In this document: piece after piece, positions 55,528 to 64,000 of the stretch | How positions within the stretch are numbered: the stretch's first letter is position 1 | How the letters are laid out: every line of letters starts with the position of its first letter | Assembly (NCBI GenBank): GCA_030531795.1 | Contig: JAUNMN010000002.1 | Coordinates: 1-64,000 of the forward strand | Direction: 5' to 3' | Length of the DNA stretch: 64,000 bases | Origin: Neisseria sp. | GTDB lineage: Bacteria > Pseudomonadota > Gammaproteobacteria > Burkholderiales > Neisseriaceae | The notes under the pieces: model-generated | The model's input: only the letters and a program-made list of their open reading frames with translations | The model's database searches: none | Told to the model about the DNA's origin: nothing | Program-made: the position numbers and the translations under genes

Positions 55528-57369
55528 TTACGCTTCGCTGTTCAAGAAACCGCCGCTTTGACGCGACCAAAGTTTGGCGTACAAACCTTTTTGTGCCAAC
55601 AGTTCGGCGTGCGTACCTTGTTCCACAATTTTGCCTTTGTCCAGCACAATCAGTCTGTCCATCGCGGCGATGGTAGAGAGGCGATGAGCAATGGCGATGA
55701 CGGTTTTGTTTGCCATCATTTTGTCCAAACTTTCTTGAATCGCTGCTTCCACTTCGCTATCGAGCGCGCTGGTGGCTTCATCCAACAACAAAATCGGTGC
55801 GTCTTTGAGCATCACGCGGGCAATGGCAATGCGCTGTCTTTGTCCGCCCGACAATTTCACGCCGCGCTCGCCAACGTGGGCATCGTAGCCGCGTCTGCCT
55901 TTGGCATCGTATAAATCGGGAATGAAGTTGGCGGCTTCAGCGCGTTCGGCAGCGGAAATCATTTCTTCATCGCTGGCTTTGGGGCGACCGTAAACGATGT
56001 TGTCGCGCACCGAACGATGCAACAAACTGGTGTCTTGCGTGACCAAACCGATTTGGGCACGCAGCGATTCTTGGGTGATGTCGCGCACGTCTTGTCCGTC
56101 AATGGTGATGTTGCCGTTTTTCGGTTCATAAAAACGCAATAATAGGTTCACAATCGTTGATTTGCCTGCGCCCGAACGCCCGATTAAACCGACTTTTTCG
56201 CCTGCTTTGATTTCCAAATTGAAGCCATTGAGCAGGGTTTTGCCTTCTTCATAGCCAAAATCCACATCTTCAAAACGAATGATGCCGTCTGACACTTTCA
56301 GCGGCAAAGCGGCTGGTTTGTCTACGATGGTTTGCGGTTTAGACAAGGTTTGCATGCCGTCATTGACCGTGCCGATGTTTTCAAACAAACGCGCCGACTC
56401 CCACATAATAAATTGCGATAAACCATTGATGCGCAAAGCCATTGCAGTGGCGGTGGCAATCGCACCCACGCCCACTTGCCCTTGATGCCACAGCCACACG
56501 CCCAGTGCGGTGGTGGACAAAGTCAGCAACATATTGACGCTGAACACGCTGATGTCCAACGTGGTTGCCAAACGCATTTGGGCGTGTACCGTGTGCATAA
56601 ACTCTTGCATCGATTGCTTGGCATACGCCGCTTCGCGCGCGCCGTGTGAAAACAGTTTCACCGTGGTGATATTAGAATAAGCATCGGTTACGCGACCCGA
56701 CATCAAACTGCGTGCGTCTGCTTGGCGTTGCGCCGTTTGCGACAAACGCGGAATCAGCACGCGCATCACTGTACCAAACAGCACAATCCACAACACAAAT
56801 GGCAACAGCAGCCACGCATCCAATGCCGCCAAAATCACGCCCGAGGTGATGAAATACACCAAAACATACACCACCATATCGGCAATCGTCATCACCGTGT
56901 CGCGTACCGCTAATGCCGTCTGCATCACTTTTGCCGACACGCGTCCCGCAAATTCATCGTGGTAAAAACTCAAACTTTGGTTGAGCATCAGGCGATGGAA
57001 GTTCCAACGCAAACGCATCGGAAACACGCCTTGCAAGGTTTGCAGGCGCACATTCGATGCAATGAAGTGCCAAAAAATCGAAAACACCAGTAAAGCCGCC
57101 ATGCCGAGCAATGCCCACCCCTGCTCCGACAGCAAAGTTTCGGGCGTGTATTTGCCCAGCCAGTCCACCACTTTGCCCATAAACTGAAACAGCAAGGCTT
57201 CCATAATGCCCGTGCCAACAGTCAGCACCGCCAGCACCAAAATCCAGCCGCGCACGCCTTCCATGCTGCTCCAAATAAACGGCCACAAACCTTTATTTGG
57301 CGTTATCGGTTCGGCATCTGGATAGGTTTCAATCCGATTTTCAAACCAAGAAAATATTTTATTAAACAT
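55528..57369 (-). CDS. ABC transporter, fused permease and ATPase
   Basis: A 613-residue half-transporter with six helices (about 35-330) and an ATPase domain. Walker A is GLIGRSGAGKSTIV, the signature LSGGQRQRIAIARVML, Walker B PILLLDEATSALD, and the switch His is in AIAHRLSTI. The fold is that of exporters such as MsbA or multidrug half-transporters; it acts as a dimer. Substrate unknown. Upstream lie an uptake palindrome and a Correia-like element. Confidence 0.9.
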   Translation of the reverse strand: MFNKIFSWFENRIETYPDAEPITPNKGLWPFIWSSMEGVRGWILVLAVLTVGTGIMEALLFQFMGKVVDWLGKYTPETLLSEQGWALLGMAALLVFSIFWHFIASNVRLQTLQGVFPMRLRWNFHRLMLNQSLSFYHDEFAGRVSAKVMQTALAVRDTVMTIADMVVYVLVYFITSGVILAALDAWLLLPFVLWIVLFGTVMRVLIPRLSQTAQRQADARSLMSGRVTDAYSNITTVKLFSHGAREAAYAKQSMQEFMHTVHAQMRLATTLDISVFSVNMLLTLSTTALGVWLWHQGQVGVGAIATATAMALRINGLSQFIMWESARLFENIGTVNDGMQTLSKPQTIVDKPAALPLKVSDGIIRFEDVDFGYEEGKTLLNGFNLEIKAGEKVGLIGRSGAGKSTIVNLLLRFYEPKNGNITIDGQDVRDITQESLRAQIGLVTQDTSLLHRSVRDNIVYGRPKASDEEMISAAERAEAANFIPDLYDAKGRRGYDAHVGERGVKLSGGQRQRIAIARVMLKDAPILLLDEATSALDSEVEAAIQESLDKMMANKTVIAIAHRLSTIAAMDRLIVLDKGKIVEQGTHAELLAQKGLYAKLWSRQSGGFLNSEA

Positions 57370-57388
57370 ATATTTAACCTAAAAAATG

Positions 57389-57408
57389 ATGCCGTCTGCA
57401 GACGGCAT
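57389..57408. repeat. perfect 20-bp uptake palindrome
   Basis: ATGCCGTCTGCAGACGGCAT, 20 bp upstream of the ABC gene start and therefore probably in its leader. The distance is too great to block the ribosome site directly, but the stem lies between the Correia-like element and the gene. Confidence 0.75.
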
Positions 57409-57438
57409 AAGCAATGCATTTCGCTATTCGCGCATGAT

Positions 57439-57542
57439 ATAGTCTTTTAAATTTTAAATGATACAGCGTTGCTTCGCCTCGCCGTACTACTTGTACTGTC
57501 TTCGGCTTCGCGCCTTGTCTCATTCTAAATTTATTCGACTAT
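57439..57542. mobile_element. Correia-like repeat element, copy 2 (104 bp)
   Basis: ATAGTC at 57439-57444 and GACTAT at 57537-57542 bound the same 104-bp unit as at 29740, in inverse orientation, with seven differences by hand alignment. The first 16 bases and the reverse complement of the last 16 agree at 13 positions. The flanks (TATAGTC and GACTATA) allow a TA target duplication. It lies between ruvA and the ABC gene, and could contribute a promoter. Confidence 0.85.
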
Positions 57543-57663
57543 AAAACTTTGTCGCGCCACAAAACAGCGCGATTTGAGCAAAGGTGTTTTGCGTATCAAG
57601 AAACAATCCCGATAAACCGTTTGCCTGAACTAAACTGAACCGCCGCTCAAAAACGCGCGTTCA

Positions 57664-58251
57664 TCATTTCAACATATTTTTCAATGCCAAACGCACGCCC
57701 TCGCCCACGTCCACCCCAGCAGGAATGTCCTTAATCGCCGCACGCGCTTCGCGTTCGTTGTAGCCCAAAGCCAGCAAGGTGCTGACAATATCATCGCTTT
57801 CATCACGATTGCCGTCTGCAGGGGCGAACAAACCCGTTGCCACATCGCTCGTTGCCAACTTGCCACGCAATTCCAAAATCATCCGTTCGGCGGTTTTCTT
57901 GCCGATGCCAGGAGCAGACGACAAACGTTTCACATCTTCTTGTGCCACCGCCTGCGCCAACTCGTCCGCATTCATCGCACTCAAAATGCCCAACGCGGTT
58001 TTCGCACCGATGCCGCTCACTTTAATCAGCTGGCGAAAAGTCGCTCGTTCGCTTTGCGTGGCAAAACCAAACAATAAATGCGCATCTTCACGCACAATCA
58101 GCTGGGTGAACAATTGCACCGTTTCATTGAGCGCGGGCAAAAGGTAAAACGTTTGCATCGAAACGTCCACTTCATACGCCACGCCCTGCACGTCAATCAC
58201 CACTTGCGGCGGTTGCTTTTCAATCAGCTTACCTGTTAAACGGCTAATCAT
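57664..58251 (-). CDS. ruvA: Holliday junction branch migration protein RuvA
   Basis: A 195-residue protein with the OB-fold start [28 protein letters not shown], two helix-hairpin-helix motifs ([19 protein letters not shown] and [23 protein letters not shown]), and the carboxyl RuvB-binding domain ([18 protein letters not shown]). ruvB and ruvC are not in the window. The gene ends about 120 bp from the Correia-like element. Confidence 0.97.
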   Translation of the reverse strand: MISRLTGKLIEKQPPQVVIDVQGVAYEVDVSMQTFYLLPALNETVQLFTQLIVREDAHLLFGFATQSERATFRQLIKVSGIGAKTALGILSAMNADELAQAVAQEDVKRLSSAPGIGKKTAERMILELRGKLATSDVATGLFAPADGNRDESDDIVSTLLALGYNEREARAAIKDIPAGVDVGEGVRLALKNMLK

Positions 58252-58373
58252 GATGTTGTCCTATTGCGGCAAATACTGGATTTGCCAAACCATAAAACGC
58301 AGAAAAACAGCCTGCAAAACAGGCTGTTGTTTTCGTCATTTTAAAAATGAAATGTTAAATGAAATCGTTTGAA

Positions 58374-58904
58374 TTAAATCGCTTTTTTGCTTGGCACGAT
58401 TTGTTCAATTTTCACGTTTGCCGAACCTTGGTGCACAAAACCCAGTTTGTGCGCAGCGGCTTTAGACAAATCCAACACGCGGTTACCGTGGAATGGACCG
58501 CGGTCATTGATTTTCACCACCACTTCGCGACCATTCGATAAATTCGTTACTTTCACATAACTTGGAATCGGCAAGGTGCGATGTGCTGCCGTTAAAGCAT
58601 TCATATTAAAACGCTCGCCGCTGGCGGTTTTTTTGCCGTGAAAACCAGGGCCATACCAAGATGCTTTACCTGTTTGACTAAACGCTCCTACTTTCTTTTG
58701 TGGCGTGTAACGCTTGCCTGCCACTTGATAGCTCAAGTTGGCGGTGCGATGCAAAGGCTCTGCTTTAATGTATTCAGCACTCAAATCTTGAGTGTGGGCA
58801 ACGGCGGCTTCGGTTGGCGCGTTGCTCAATTCGGCGTGTGCTGATGCGGTTAAAAACAAGGCGGCTAATCCACCCACGAAAAAAGTATGTTTGGCTTGAG
58901 TCAA
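58374..58904 (-). CDS. RlpA-like double-psi beta-barrel protein
   Basis: A 176-residue exported protein with a signal peptide ending SAHA (about 1-24). The double-psi barrel has [44 protein letters not shown] and [24 protein letters not shown], including the catalytic-type Asp. RlpA enzymes cleave peptide-free glycan strands at the septum. No lipobox and no SPOR domain are seen, so it is a short periplasmic member and septal targeting is uncertain. Confidence 0.88.
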   Translation of the reverse strand: MTQAKHTFFVGGLAALFLTASAHAELSNAPTEAAVAHTQDLSAEYIKAEPLHRTANLSYQVAGKRYTPQKKVGAFSQTGKASWYGPGFHGKKTASGERFNMNALTAAHRTLPIPSYVKVTNLSNGREVVVKINDRGPFHGNRVLDLSKAAAHKLGFVHQGSANVKIEQIVPSKKAI

Positions 58905-59037
58905 AACAAAGTCCTATTCTGGAGTTAAAAAGGTTGTTGAGATGGCGACAACGGTTTAAACAAACGCTTGACGCTTTCTCTGCCGATTCTGTTTTTATGC
59001 TTCTACGGCTGTTGTTGATTTGCAGACGGCACCTGTG

Positions 59038-59502
59038 TCAATTGCCGTCTGCAAAATCGTTTTGTCGCCATGCTTCAAACAACATCACGGCAACGGTATT
59101 CGATAAATTCATGCTTCTGCTGCCTGCTTTCATCGGCAAGCGCAATTTTTGTTCGGCAGGCAAACTGTCCAAAATGTCGGCGGGCAAACCGCGCGTTTCT
59201 GGGCCAAACAAAAACACGTCGCCCGCTTGAAAATTCGCTTGGTCGTGGCGTTGGCTGCCTTTAGTGGTGAGCGCAAAAATGCGTCTGCCTGCCAGTGCCG
59301 CCACGCAATCGGCGAAATTCTCATGCACGATGACGCGTGCAAATTCATGGTAATCCAAACCTGCGCGTTTCATTTTGCTGTCGTCCAAGGGAAAACCCAA
59401 GGGTTTCACCAAATGCAACTCCGCTCCCGTGTTGGCACATAAACGAATAATATTGCCTGTGTTGGGCGGAATTTCAGGCTGAAAAAGGACAACAGTAAAC
59501 AT
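59038..59502 (-). CDS. trmL: tRNA (cytidine34-2'-O)-methyltransferase
   Basis: A 154-residue SPOUT methylase. Motifs are VVLFQPEIPPNTGNIIRLCANTGAELHLVKPLGF at the start, FLFGPETRGLP in the knot and RSMNLSNTVAVMLFEAWRQ at the end, the pattern of TrmL, which methylates the wobble base of leucine tRNAs. Contains an uptake word next to its stop. Confidence 0.93.
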   Translation of the reverse strand: MFTVVLFQPEIPPNTGNIIRLCANTGAELHLVKPLGFPLDDSKMKRAGLDYHEFARVIVHENFADCVAALAGRRIFALTTKGSQRHDQANFQAGDVFLFGPETRGLPADILDSLPAEQKLRLPMKAGSRSMNLSNTVAVMLFEAWRQNDFADGN

Positions 59503-59573
59503 GATTTGCGCTTAAATTCATGATTTTGGATTTGATTTGAAGTGCGACACTATGCCCCACATTGCCACTTTGG

Positions 59574-60272
59574 TCAAAAATTTTTCACTTGGCTGCGTGC
59601 CAGCGTCCACGCAAAAATCTCGCCAGCACCCGATTTTTTAAGCGTTCTCGCCAACTCGCGCAAACTCGCGCCGCTGGTAAAAACATCATCAATTAACAAC
59701 AGATTACGTTTCTTAACATCAAAATTCACTGAAAATATGCCTTTAACATTATTTTGGCGTTCAGCGAACGGTAAGGTACTTTGTGGCACGGCGTGCCGTC
59801 TGCAGACGGCATCTTCGGGCAAAACCGTCCACGAAAAATGCACCGCCAAACAACGCAGCAACTCCGCGCTTTGATTGAAACCGCGTTCCAGCAAACGTTC
59901 GCGACTCAAAGGCATGGGCAACACCGCGTCTATTTTCGCTGTTGCCAACCAAGTCGGCGTGCGCTGCATCATCAAATCGGCGAACACAGGCGCGTAAAAC
60001 AAAGCGCGGCGATGTTTGAAGTGGTGCAACACGCCGCGTAAAGGCGTGTCGTAATAAAACGAAGCGTGCAATTTGGCGAACGGCGGCGGCGTTTGTTGGC
60101 ACGCGCCACATTCGGTTTGCCCGTCGCCTTTGCCGCCACAACGCGGACAATGCCGATTTTGCTGACAAGATAGCGACAATAAATCGCCCAAGCAGCCATC
60201 GCACACATTTTTATTCACAAAATCGTGGCATAATAAGCAGGTTTTGGCGGCGGCAAAAGGGAAAAAACGCAT
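59574..60272 (-). CDS. comF: ComF family phosphoribosyltransferase-like protein
   Basis: The ATG at 60272 follows GGAG at 6 bases; a GTG four codons earlier is possible. The 232-residue protein has an amino-terminal zinc ribbon (CLLCHDF, then HCPRCGGKGDGQTECGAC) and the PRTase signature LLLIDDVFTSGASLRELARTL. ComF proteins act in uptake or processing of transforming DNA. Its start codon forms a CATG palindrome with the divergent bioH start. An uptake palindrome at 59793-59812 is inside the gene. Confidence 0.9.
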   Translation of the reverse strand: MRFFPFAAAKTCLLCHDFVNKNVCDGCLGDLLSLSCQQNRHCPRCGGKGDGQTECGACQQTPPPFAKLHASFYYDTPLRGVLHHFKHRRALFYAPVFADLMMQRTPTWLATAKIDAVLPMPLSRERLLERGFNQSAELLRCLAVHFSWTVLPEDAVCRRHAVPQSTLPFAERQNNVKGIFSVNFDVKKRNLLLIDDVFTSGASLRELARTLKKSGAGEIFAWTLARSQVKNF

Positions 60273-61014
60273 GGCAAACTCCACGAAACAGGTTTATTTG
60301 ATTCACGGCTGGGCGGCAAATCGCCACGTTTTCGCCGATTTAGTGCCACGTTTGCCGAGCGACTGGCAAGTGCAGAGTTTGGATTTACTCGGACACGGCG
60401 AGGCGACATTTTCGGGCGATTTTCAAATAGACGAAGCGGTCAACCAACTTGCTGAACAAATCGCCGATGATTCGATTGTTGTTGGCTGGTCCTTGGGCGG
60501 TTTACTGGCTTTATTGTTGGCACACCGTTTTCCGAATAAGGTGCGCGCCCTGTGTTTAACCGCCTCTTTCGCCAAACTCAAAGCCGAAAACGATTATCCC
60601 GAAGGTTTGAATCAAGTGGCTTTGGGCAAAATGGTGAATTTGTTCGCACAAGATTATCACAAATACATGAAGCAATTTTTGGAATTGCAATTTTTGTACG
60701 CCAAAGAACGCCAAAACATCATCGCCCAAATCCTGCCCGACATCGCCAAACACGGTTCGCCGCCTGCTTTGCAAGCGGCTTTAGACGCGGTAGAAAACGC
60801 CGATGCGCGCGCGATTTTGCCCGACATTCGCGTGCCAACTTTATTGATTTTCGGCGGCAAAGACGGCATCACGCCGCCACGCATGGGCGAATATTTGCAA
60901 AAGCATTTGCCTAACGCGCGTTTGGAAACCATAGCGCAGGCGGCACACGCGCCGTTTTTGAGCCATGCCGATGAGTTTGCGCAATTATTGTGTGCATTTG
61001 TGGAGCAGGTTTAA
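60271..61014 (+). CDS. bioH: pimeloyl-ACP methyl ester carboxylesterase BioH
   Basis: The start at 60271 follows AAAGGGA; the frame extends to a TTG at 60244. The 247-residue alpha/beta hydrolase has the oxyanion region LIHGWAANRH, nucleophile elbow GWSLGG, acid in FGGKDGITPP and catalytic His in AAHAPFLSH. BioH removes the methyl from pimeloyl-ACP made by the BioC pathway, and bioC is the next gene. Overlaps comF start by two bases. Confidence 0.93.
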   Translation: MANSTKQVYLIHGWAANRHVFADLVPRLPSDWQVQSLDLLGHGEATFSGDFQIDEAVNQLAEQIADDSIVVGWSLGGLLALLLAHRFPNKVRALCLTASFAKLKAENDYPEGLNQVALGKMVNLFAQDYHKYMKQFLELQFLYAKERQNIIAQILPDIAKHGSPPALQAALDAVENADARAILPDIRVPTLLIFGGKDGITPPRMGEYLQKHLPNARLETIAQAAHAPFLSHADEFAQLLCAFVEQV

Positions 61015-61085
61015 ACGCAAACGCCGTTGCCGTCTGCAGTTTGCCAAATCAAAATAAATCAAAATAAACCATAAGCAACAAAACC

Positions 61086-61877
61086 ATGAACGACATTTGG
61101 ACCATCCACGCTTATTTTGCCGAGCAAAGCAATGAGCGTTTGAATTTTGTGAACCATCAGCCGCAACAGATTATTTTGGCGGGTGCAGACGGCAACCACA
61201 GCCATCGTTTGCTGTCCGCGCGTTATCCGCAGGCGCAGTTTCACGAATACGACGACAACGCCGATTTTTTACACCTTGCCGCCAACGAACGCCAAAGCGG
61301 TTGGCTGGCAAAATTGCGTGGCAAAACGGTGAGCCAAACTTGCCAAAGCCAAACCGCGCCTTTGCCCGAAGCCAGCTGCGATATGCTGTGGAGCAATTTG
61401 GCATTGACCCGCGCCGATGCCGCCCTGCCCGTGTTGCGCAACTGGGCGCACGCCTTGAAAACCCACGGTTTGCTGTTTTTCACTTGCTTTGGACGCGACT
61501 CGCTCGCTGATTTAATCGCCCTGCTAAATGCGCACGGCATCGCCTGCCAAAGCACACGTTTTTTGGACATGCACGACATCGGCGATATGTTGGCGGACAG
61601 CGGTTTTTACGACCCTGTGATGGACAGCGCGAAATTGCAACTGGATTACCGTTCGCCCGAAAATTTTTGGCAAGATTTGAACACGCTGGGTGTGTGGCAA
61701 GCACTGGAATTTACCGATGAAGCGCAACGCCAACACGCGCAAAATCTGTTAAACCAATACATTGCAGACGGCATCAGCATCACTTTAGAAGCGGTGTTTG
61801 GACACGCCGTGAAAAAACTGGTGTTGCCCGAAGGCGAAAGCCCCGTGCAATTCATGCCGTATCGCAAACAAAGTTAA
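61086..61877 (+). CDS. bioC: malonyl-ACP O-methyltransferase BioC
   Basis: A 263-residue methylase-like protein starting biotin synthesis. The AdoMet site is less canonical (ILAGADGNHSHRLLSARYP, where the segment ADGN is encoded by an uptake word), followed by DMLWSNLALTRADAALPVLRNWAHALKTHGLLFFTCFGRDSLADL, which matches the BioC motifs IxSNLALQW and LxPGGxLxFST. Two genes bioH-bioC in order, 71 bp apart. Confidence 0.85.
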   Translation: MNDIWTIHAYFAEQSNERLNFVNHQPQQIILAGADGNHSHRLLSARYPQAQFHEYDDNADFLHLAANERQSGWLAKLRGKTVSQTCQSQTAPLPEASCDMLWSNLALTRADAALPVLRNWAHALKTHGLLFFTCFGRDSLADLIALLNAHGIACQSTRFLDMHDIGDMLADSGFYDPVMDSAKLQLDYRSPENFWQDLNTLGVWQALEFTDEAQRQHAQNLLNQYIADGISITLEAVFGHAVKKLVLPEGESPVQFMPYRKQS

Positions 61878-61920
61878 ACAATTGTTTTAATGTCAAAAAC
61901 ACACACAAAAAGGAAAAAAC

Positions 61921-62478
61921 ATGGACGCTTTAGAATTATTGACAACTCGCCGTTCCACCAAAAACCTTGCCGCCCCCGCGCCCGATGAATTGCAAATCGA
62001 CAGCATTTTGCAAGCGGCGACACAAGTTCCCGACCACGGCGCATTAACGCCTTGGCGTTTCGTGGTGATTAGCAGTGCAGACGGCAAAACGCGTTACCGC
62101 CAAGCCCTCGCCGACACCGTAACCACACTGAATTTGGGCGAACAAGCAATGACCAAAGCGATGCGCGTTGCCGATATGTCGCCTTTAACCATCGCCGTGA
62201 TTTTCTCGCCCAACCACACGGGTGAAAAACGCAAACCCGACTGGGAGCAACAAGCCAGTGCCGCCTGCGCTGCTTACGCGATTCAACTTGCCGCCAAAGC
62301 GCAAGGTTTTGACAGCGTGTGGATTACGGGCGCGTGGGTGCATTCGCCCGTGATGCGCGCCGCGTTTGAATGCAGCGAAGCCGAAAAAATTCTCGCTCTG
62401 CTGGAAATCGGCACAGCAACTTTGTCGCCAGACGGCTGCAAAAATGTGGAAGTGGACGAGTTCACGACCTACTGGTAA
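61921..62478 (+). CDS. nitroreductase family protein, YdjA-like
   Basis: A 185-residue FMN-dependent reductase beginning MDALELLTTRRSTKNLAAPAPDELQIDSILQAATQVPDHGALTPWRFVVI, the compact YdjA-type pattern (RRS and PDHG/LTPWRF for FMN). AGGAAAA precedes the ATG. Substrate unknown; members reduce nitro compounds or quinones. Follows bioC by 43 bp, possibly in the same transcript. Confidence 0.88.
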   Translation: MDALELLTTRRSTKNLAAPAPDELQIDSILQAATQVPDHGALTPWRFVVISSADGKTRYRQALADTVTTLNLGEQAMTKAMRVADMSPLTIAVIFSPNHTGEKRKPDWEQQASAACAAYAIQLAAKAQGFDSVWITGAWVHSPVMRAAFECSEAEKILALLEIGTATLSPDGCKNVEVDEFTTYW

Positions 62479-62613
62479 ACACCAAATCATCGCCGCCGCG
62501 ATGTTGATGTTTGCTCACAAAATGCAGCCCCATGCGACAAGCGCAGGGCAAGTGCGGCATCGCGTCGCATTCATCAGCCGAAAACCTTGTAACCCTTTGA
62601 TAGAAAGTGTTTT

Positions 62614-63519
62614 ATGCCATCATTTTCTGCCTTACGTTTTGGCACACTCGCCAGCCTTGCCGCGCTTGCTTTAACTGCCTGCGTCGGCACCAAAACCGCG
62701 CAACCAAATGCCAGCAACACCGCCCAAACGCCCGCCAAACCACGTGCCGTCATCGCGATTGCCTTGGGCGGCGGTGCGTCTAAAGGTTTTGCCCACATCG
62801 GCATTTTGAAGGTGTTGCACGAAAACAAAATCCCCGTGCGCGTGGTAACAGGCACATCGGCTGGCTCGATTGTGGGCAGTTTGTACGCGTCTGGCATGTC
62901 GCCCGACCGTTTGGAGCTGGAAGCAGAAATTTTGGGCAAAACCGATTTGGTGGATTTAACCTTGTCCACCAGCGGTTTCATCAAAGGGCAAGCGCTGGAA
63001 AACTACATCAATCGCAAAGTGAACAACCGCGCGATTCAGCAATTTCCACTCAAATTCGCCGCGGTGGCAACCGATTTTTCCACAGGCAAAGCGGTGGCGT
63101 TTAACTCGGGCAACGCAGGGCAAGCGGTGCGCGCATCGGCGGCAATTCCGAATGTTTTTCAACCTGTTACCATCAGCAAACGACAATATGTAGACGGCGG
63201 TTTGTCGCAACCCGTTCCCGTGAGTTCGGCGCGTAATTTGGGCGCGAATTTTGTGATTGCAGTGGACATTTCGGCACGCCCTGAAAAAAACGCGGCAGCA
63301 GGTTTCTTTTCCTATCTTGACCAAACACTCAACATCATGAGCGTTGCCGCTTTGCAAAGCGAATTGAGTAAAGCAAATGTAGTGATTAAACCACAAGTTT
63401 TGTCGCTGGGCGCGGTGGGCGGTTTTGACCAGAAAAAACGCGCCATCGCTTTGGGTGAACAAGCGGCGCGCGCGGCTTTGCCTGAAATCAAACGCAAACT
63501 GGCGGCGTATCAATACTGA
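62614..63519 (+). CDS. patatin-like phospholipase lipoprotein
   Basis: A 301-residue protein with a lipoprotein signal (lipobox LTAC near residue 23) and a short Ala/Thr/Pro linker. The patatin domain has the oxyanion loop GGGASKGFAHIG, the Ser of GTSAGS and the catalytic Asp of DGGLSQPVPV, the RssA-like layout. It is likely a membrane-anchored lipid hydrolase. Its TGA overlaps the uptake word directly after (TGATGCCGTCTGCA). Confidence 0.9.
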   Translation: MPSFSALRFGTLASLAALALTACVGTKTAQPNASNTAQTPAKPRAVIAIALGGGASKGFAHIGILKVLHENKIPVRVVTGTSAGSIVGSLYASGMSPDRLELEAEILGKTDLVDLTLSTSGFIKGQALENYINRKVNNRAIQQFPLKFAAVATDFSTGKAVAFNSGNAGQAVRASAAIPNVFQPVTISKRQYVDGGLSQPVPVSSARNLGANFVIAVDISARPEKNAAAGFFSYLDQTLNIMSVAALQSELSKANVVIKPQVLSLGAVGGFDQKKRAIALGEQAARAALPEIKRKLAAYQY

Positions 63520-63622
63520 TGCCGTCTGCAAGCTAACCCGAAACCTTTTGGCGCATTTCAATTGATTTTTATAAATGTCTTTTATAAACGCGTTTGCGAG
63601 ATGAATTTTGAAATGTGCTGTT

Positions 63623-63642
63623 TTGCCGTCTGCAGACGGCAT
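63623..63642. repeat. uptake palindrome before dinB
   Basis: TTGCCGTCTGCAGACGGCAT with the 16-bp perfect core, followed by TTCCTTTT on the plus strand, so it may end the patatin transcript. It begins 36 bp before the dinB start. Confidence 0.7.
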
Positions 63643-63658
63643 TTCCTTTTATCTCCGA

Positions 63659-64000
63659 ATGAAAACCAGAAAAATCATACACATAGACATGGACGCGTTT
63701 TACGCTTCAGTGGAATTGCGTGAACAGCCACAGTTGCGCGGTTTGCCTGTGGTGGTGGCGTGGGACGGCGCGCGTTCGGTGATTTGTGCCGCGTCTTACG
63801 AAGCGCGAAAGTTTGGTTTACGCTCGGCGATGGCGGTGTCGCACGCCAAACGTTTGTGTCCGAACGCGGTGTTCATTCCGCCGAATTTCGCACTTTATCG
63901 CGACATTTCGGCACAAATTCACCGAATTTTCGCACGTTACACCGATTTGATTGAACCGCTGTCGCTGGACGAAGCGTATTTGGACGTTACCGAAAACAAG
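63659..64000 (+). CDS. dinB: DNA polymerase IV, N-terminal part
   Basis: The first 114 codons of a Y-family polymerase; the gene continues beyond the window. [28 protein letters not shown] carries the first catalytic Asp region, [28 protein letters not shown] the nucleotide-binding segment, and [13 protein letters not shown] the SLDE catalytic motif. Translesion synthesis is the family role. The ribosome site is weak (ATCTCCG upstream). Confidence 0.94.
   Translation, partial: MKTRKIIHIDMDAFYASVELREQPQLRGLPVVVAWDGARSVICAASYEARKFGLRSAMAVSHAKRLCPNAVFIPPNFALYRDISAQIHRIFARYTDLIEPLSLDEAYLDVTENK

Overview
The window is chromosomal DNA from a member of the Neisseriaceae. Three things point there. 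First, it is densely sprinkled with a 12-base word, ATGCCGTCTGCA, that differs from the classical meningococcal DNA uptake sequence (ATGCCGTCTGAA) only near its end. Second, gene neighbourhoods are those of Neisseria: topA/smg/dprA/def/fmt/rsmB/ntrYX, minCDE-oxyR, and a 14-gene nuo operon. Third, there are two 104-bp Correia-like repeat elements. I cannot fix the genus; the -CA ending of the uptake word does not match any dialect I remember. No tRNA, rRNA, CRISPR array, prophage or insertion sequence was seen.

Layout. 1-6.4 kb: start of rsmD, an XRE regulator, a tiny membrane protein, topA, smg, dprA and a LysM-less version of the envelope protein usually next to dprA. 6.5-15.6 kb (+ strand): def, fmt, a type II restriction-modification pair inserted into the otherwise conserved block, rsmB, a DUF4390 protein, ntrY and ntrX. 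15.8-17.9 kb: TPP riboswitch and thiC. 18-21.2 kb: a glutamate-synthase-domain protein and the phenylalanine hydroxylase pair phhB/phhA. 21.4-25.8 kb: photolyase, a small membrane protein and thiO-thiS-yciA-thiG. 25.9-34.1 kb (- strand): aldehyde dehydrogenase, oxyR-minE-minD-minC, a TerC-type transporter, a small lipoprotein and phoR/phoB. 34.3-39.4 kb: sdaA, a yqjD/yqjE/yqjK-like envelope trio, a broken TetR regulator, proB and a DUF2818 protein. 39.5-54 kb: the complete NADH dehydrogenase I operon nuoA-N (- strand) with a likely promoter and a Fur-box-like site upstream. 54.4-64 kb: DUF805 protein, ABC exporter, ruvA, rlpA-like, trmL, comF, then divergent bioH-bioC, a nitroreductase, a patatin lipoprotein and the start of dinB.

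How it works together: most of this is housekeeping (translation initiation, cell division placement, respiration, thiamine, biotin and proline synthesis). Competence genes (dprA, comF) sit in a genome whose uptake word is used again and again as a hairpin arm at gene ends. The most unusual material is non-coding: the -CA uptake dialect, its 20-bp self-overlapping palindromes, nested hairpins clamped by the uptake word, stop codons overlapping the uptake word, the Correia-like elements (one supplies the minC stop codon), and a thiC leader whose terminator arm also holds the ribosome binding site.
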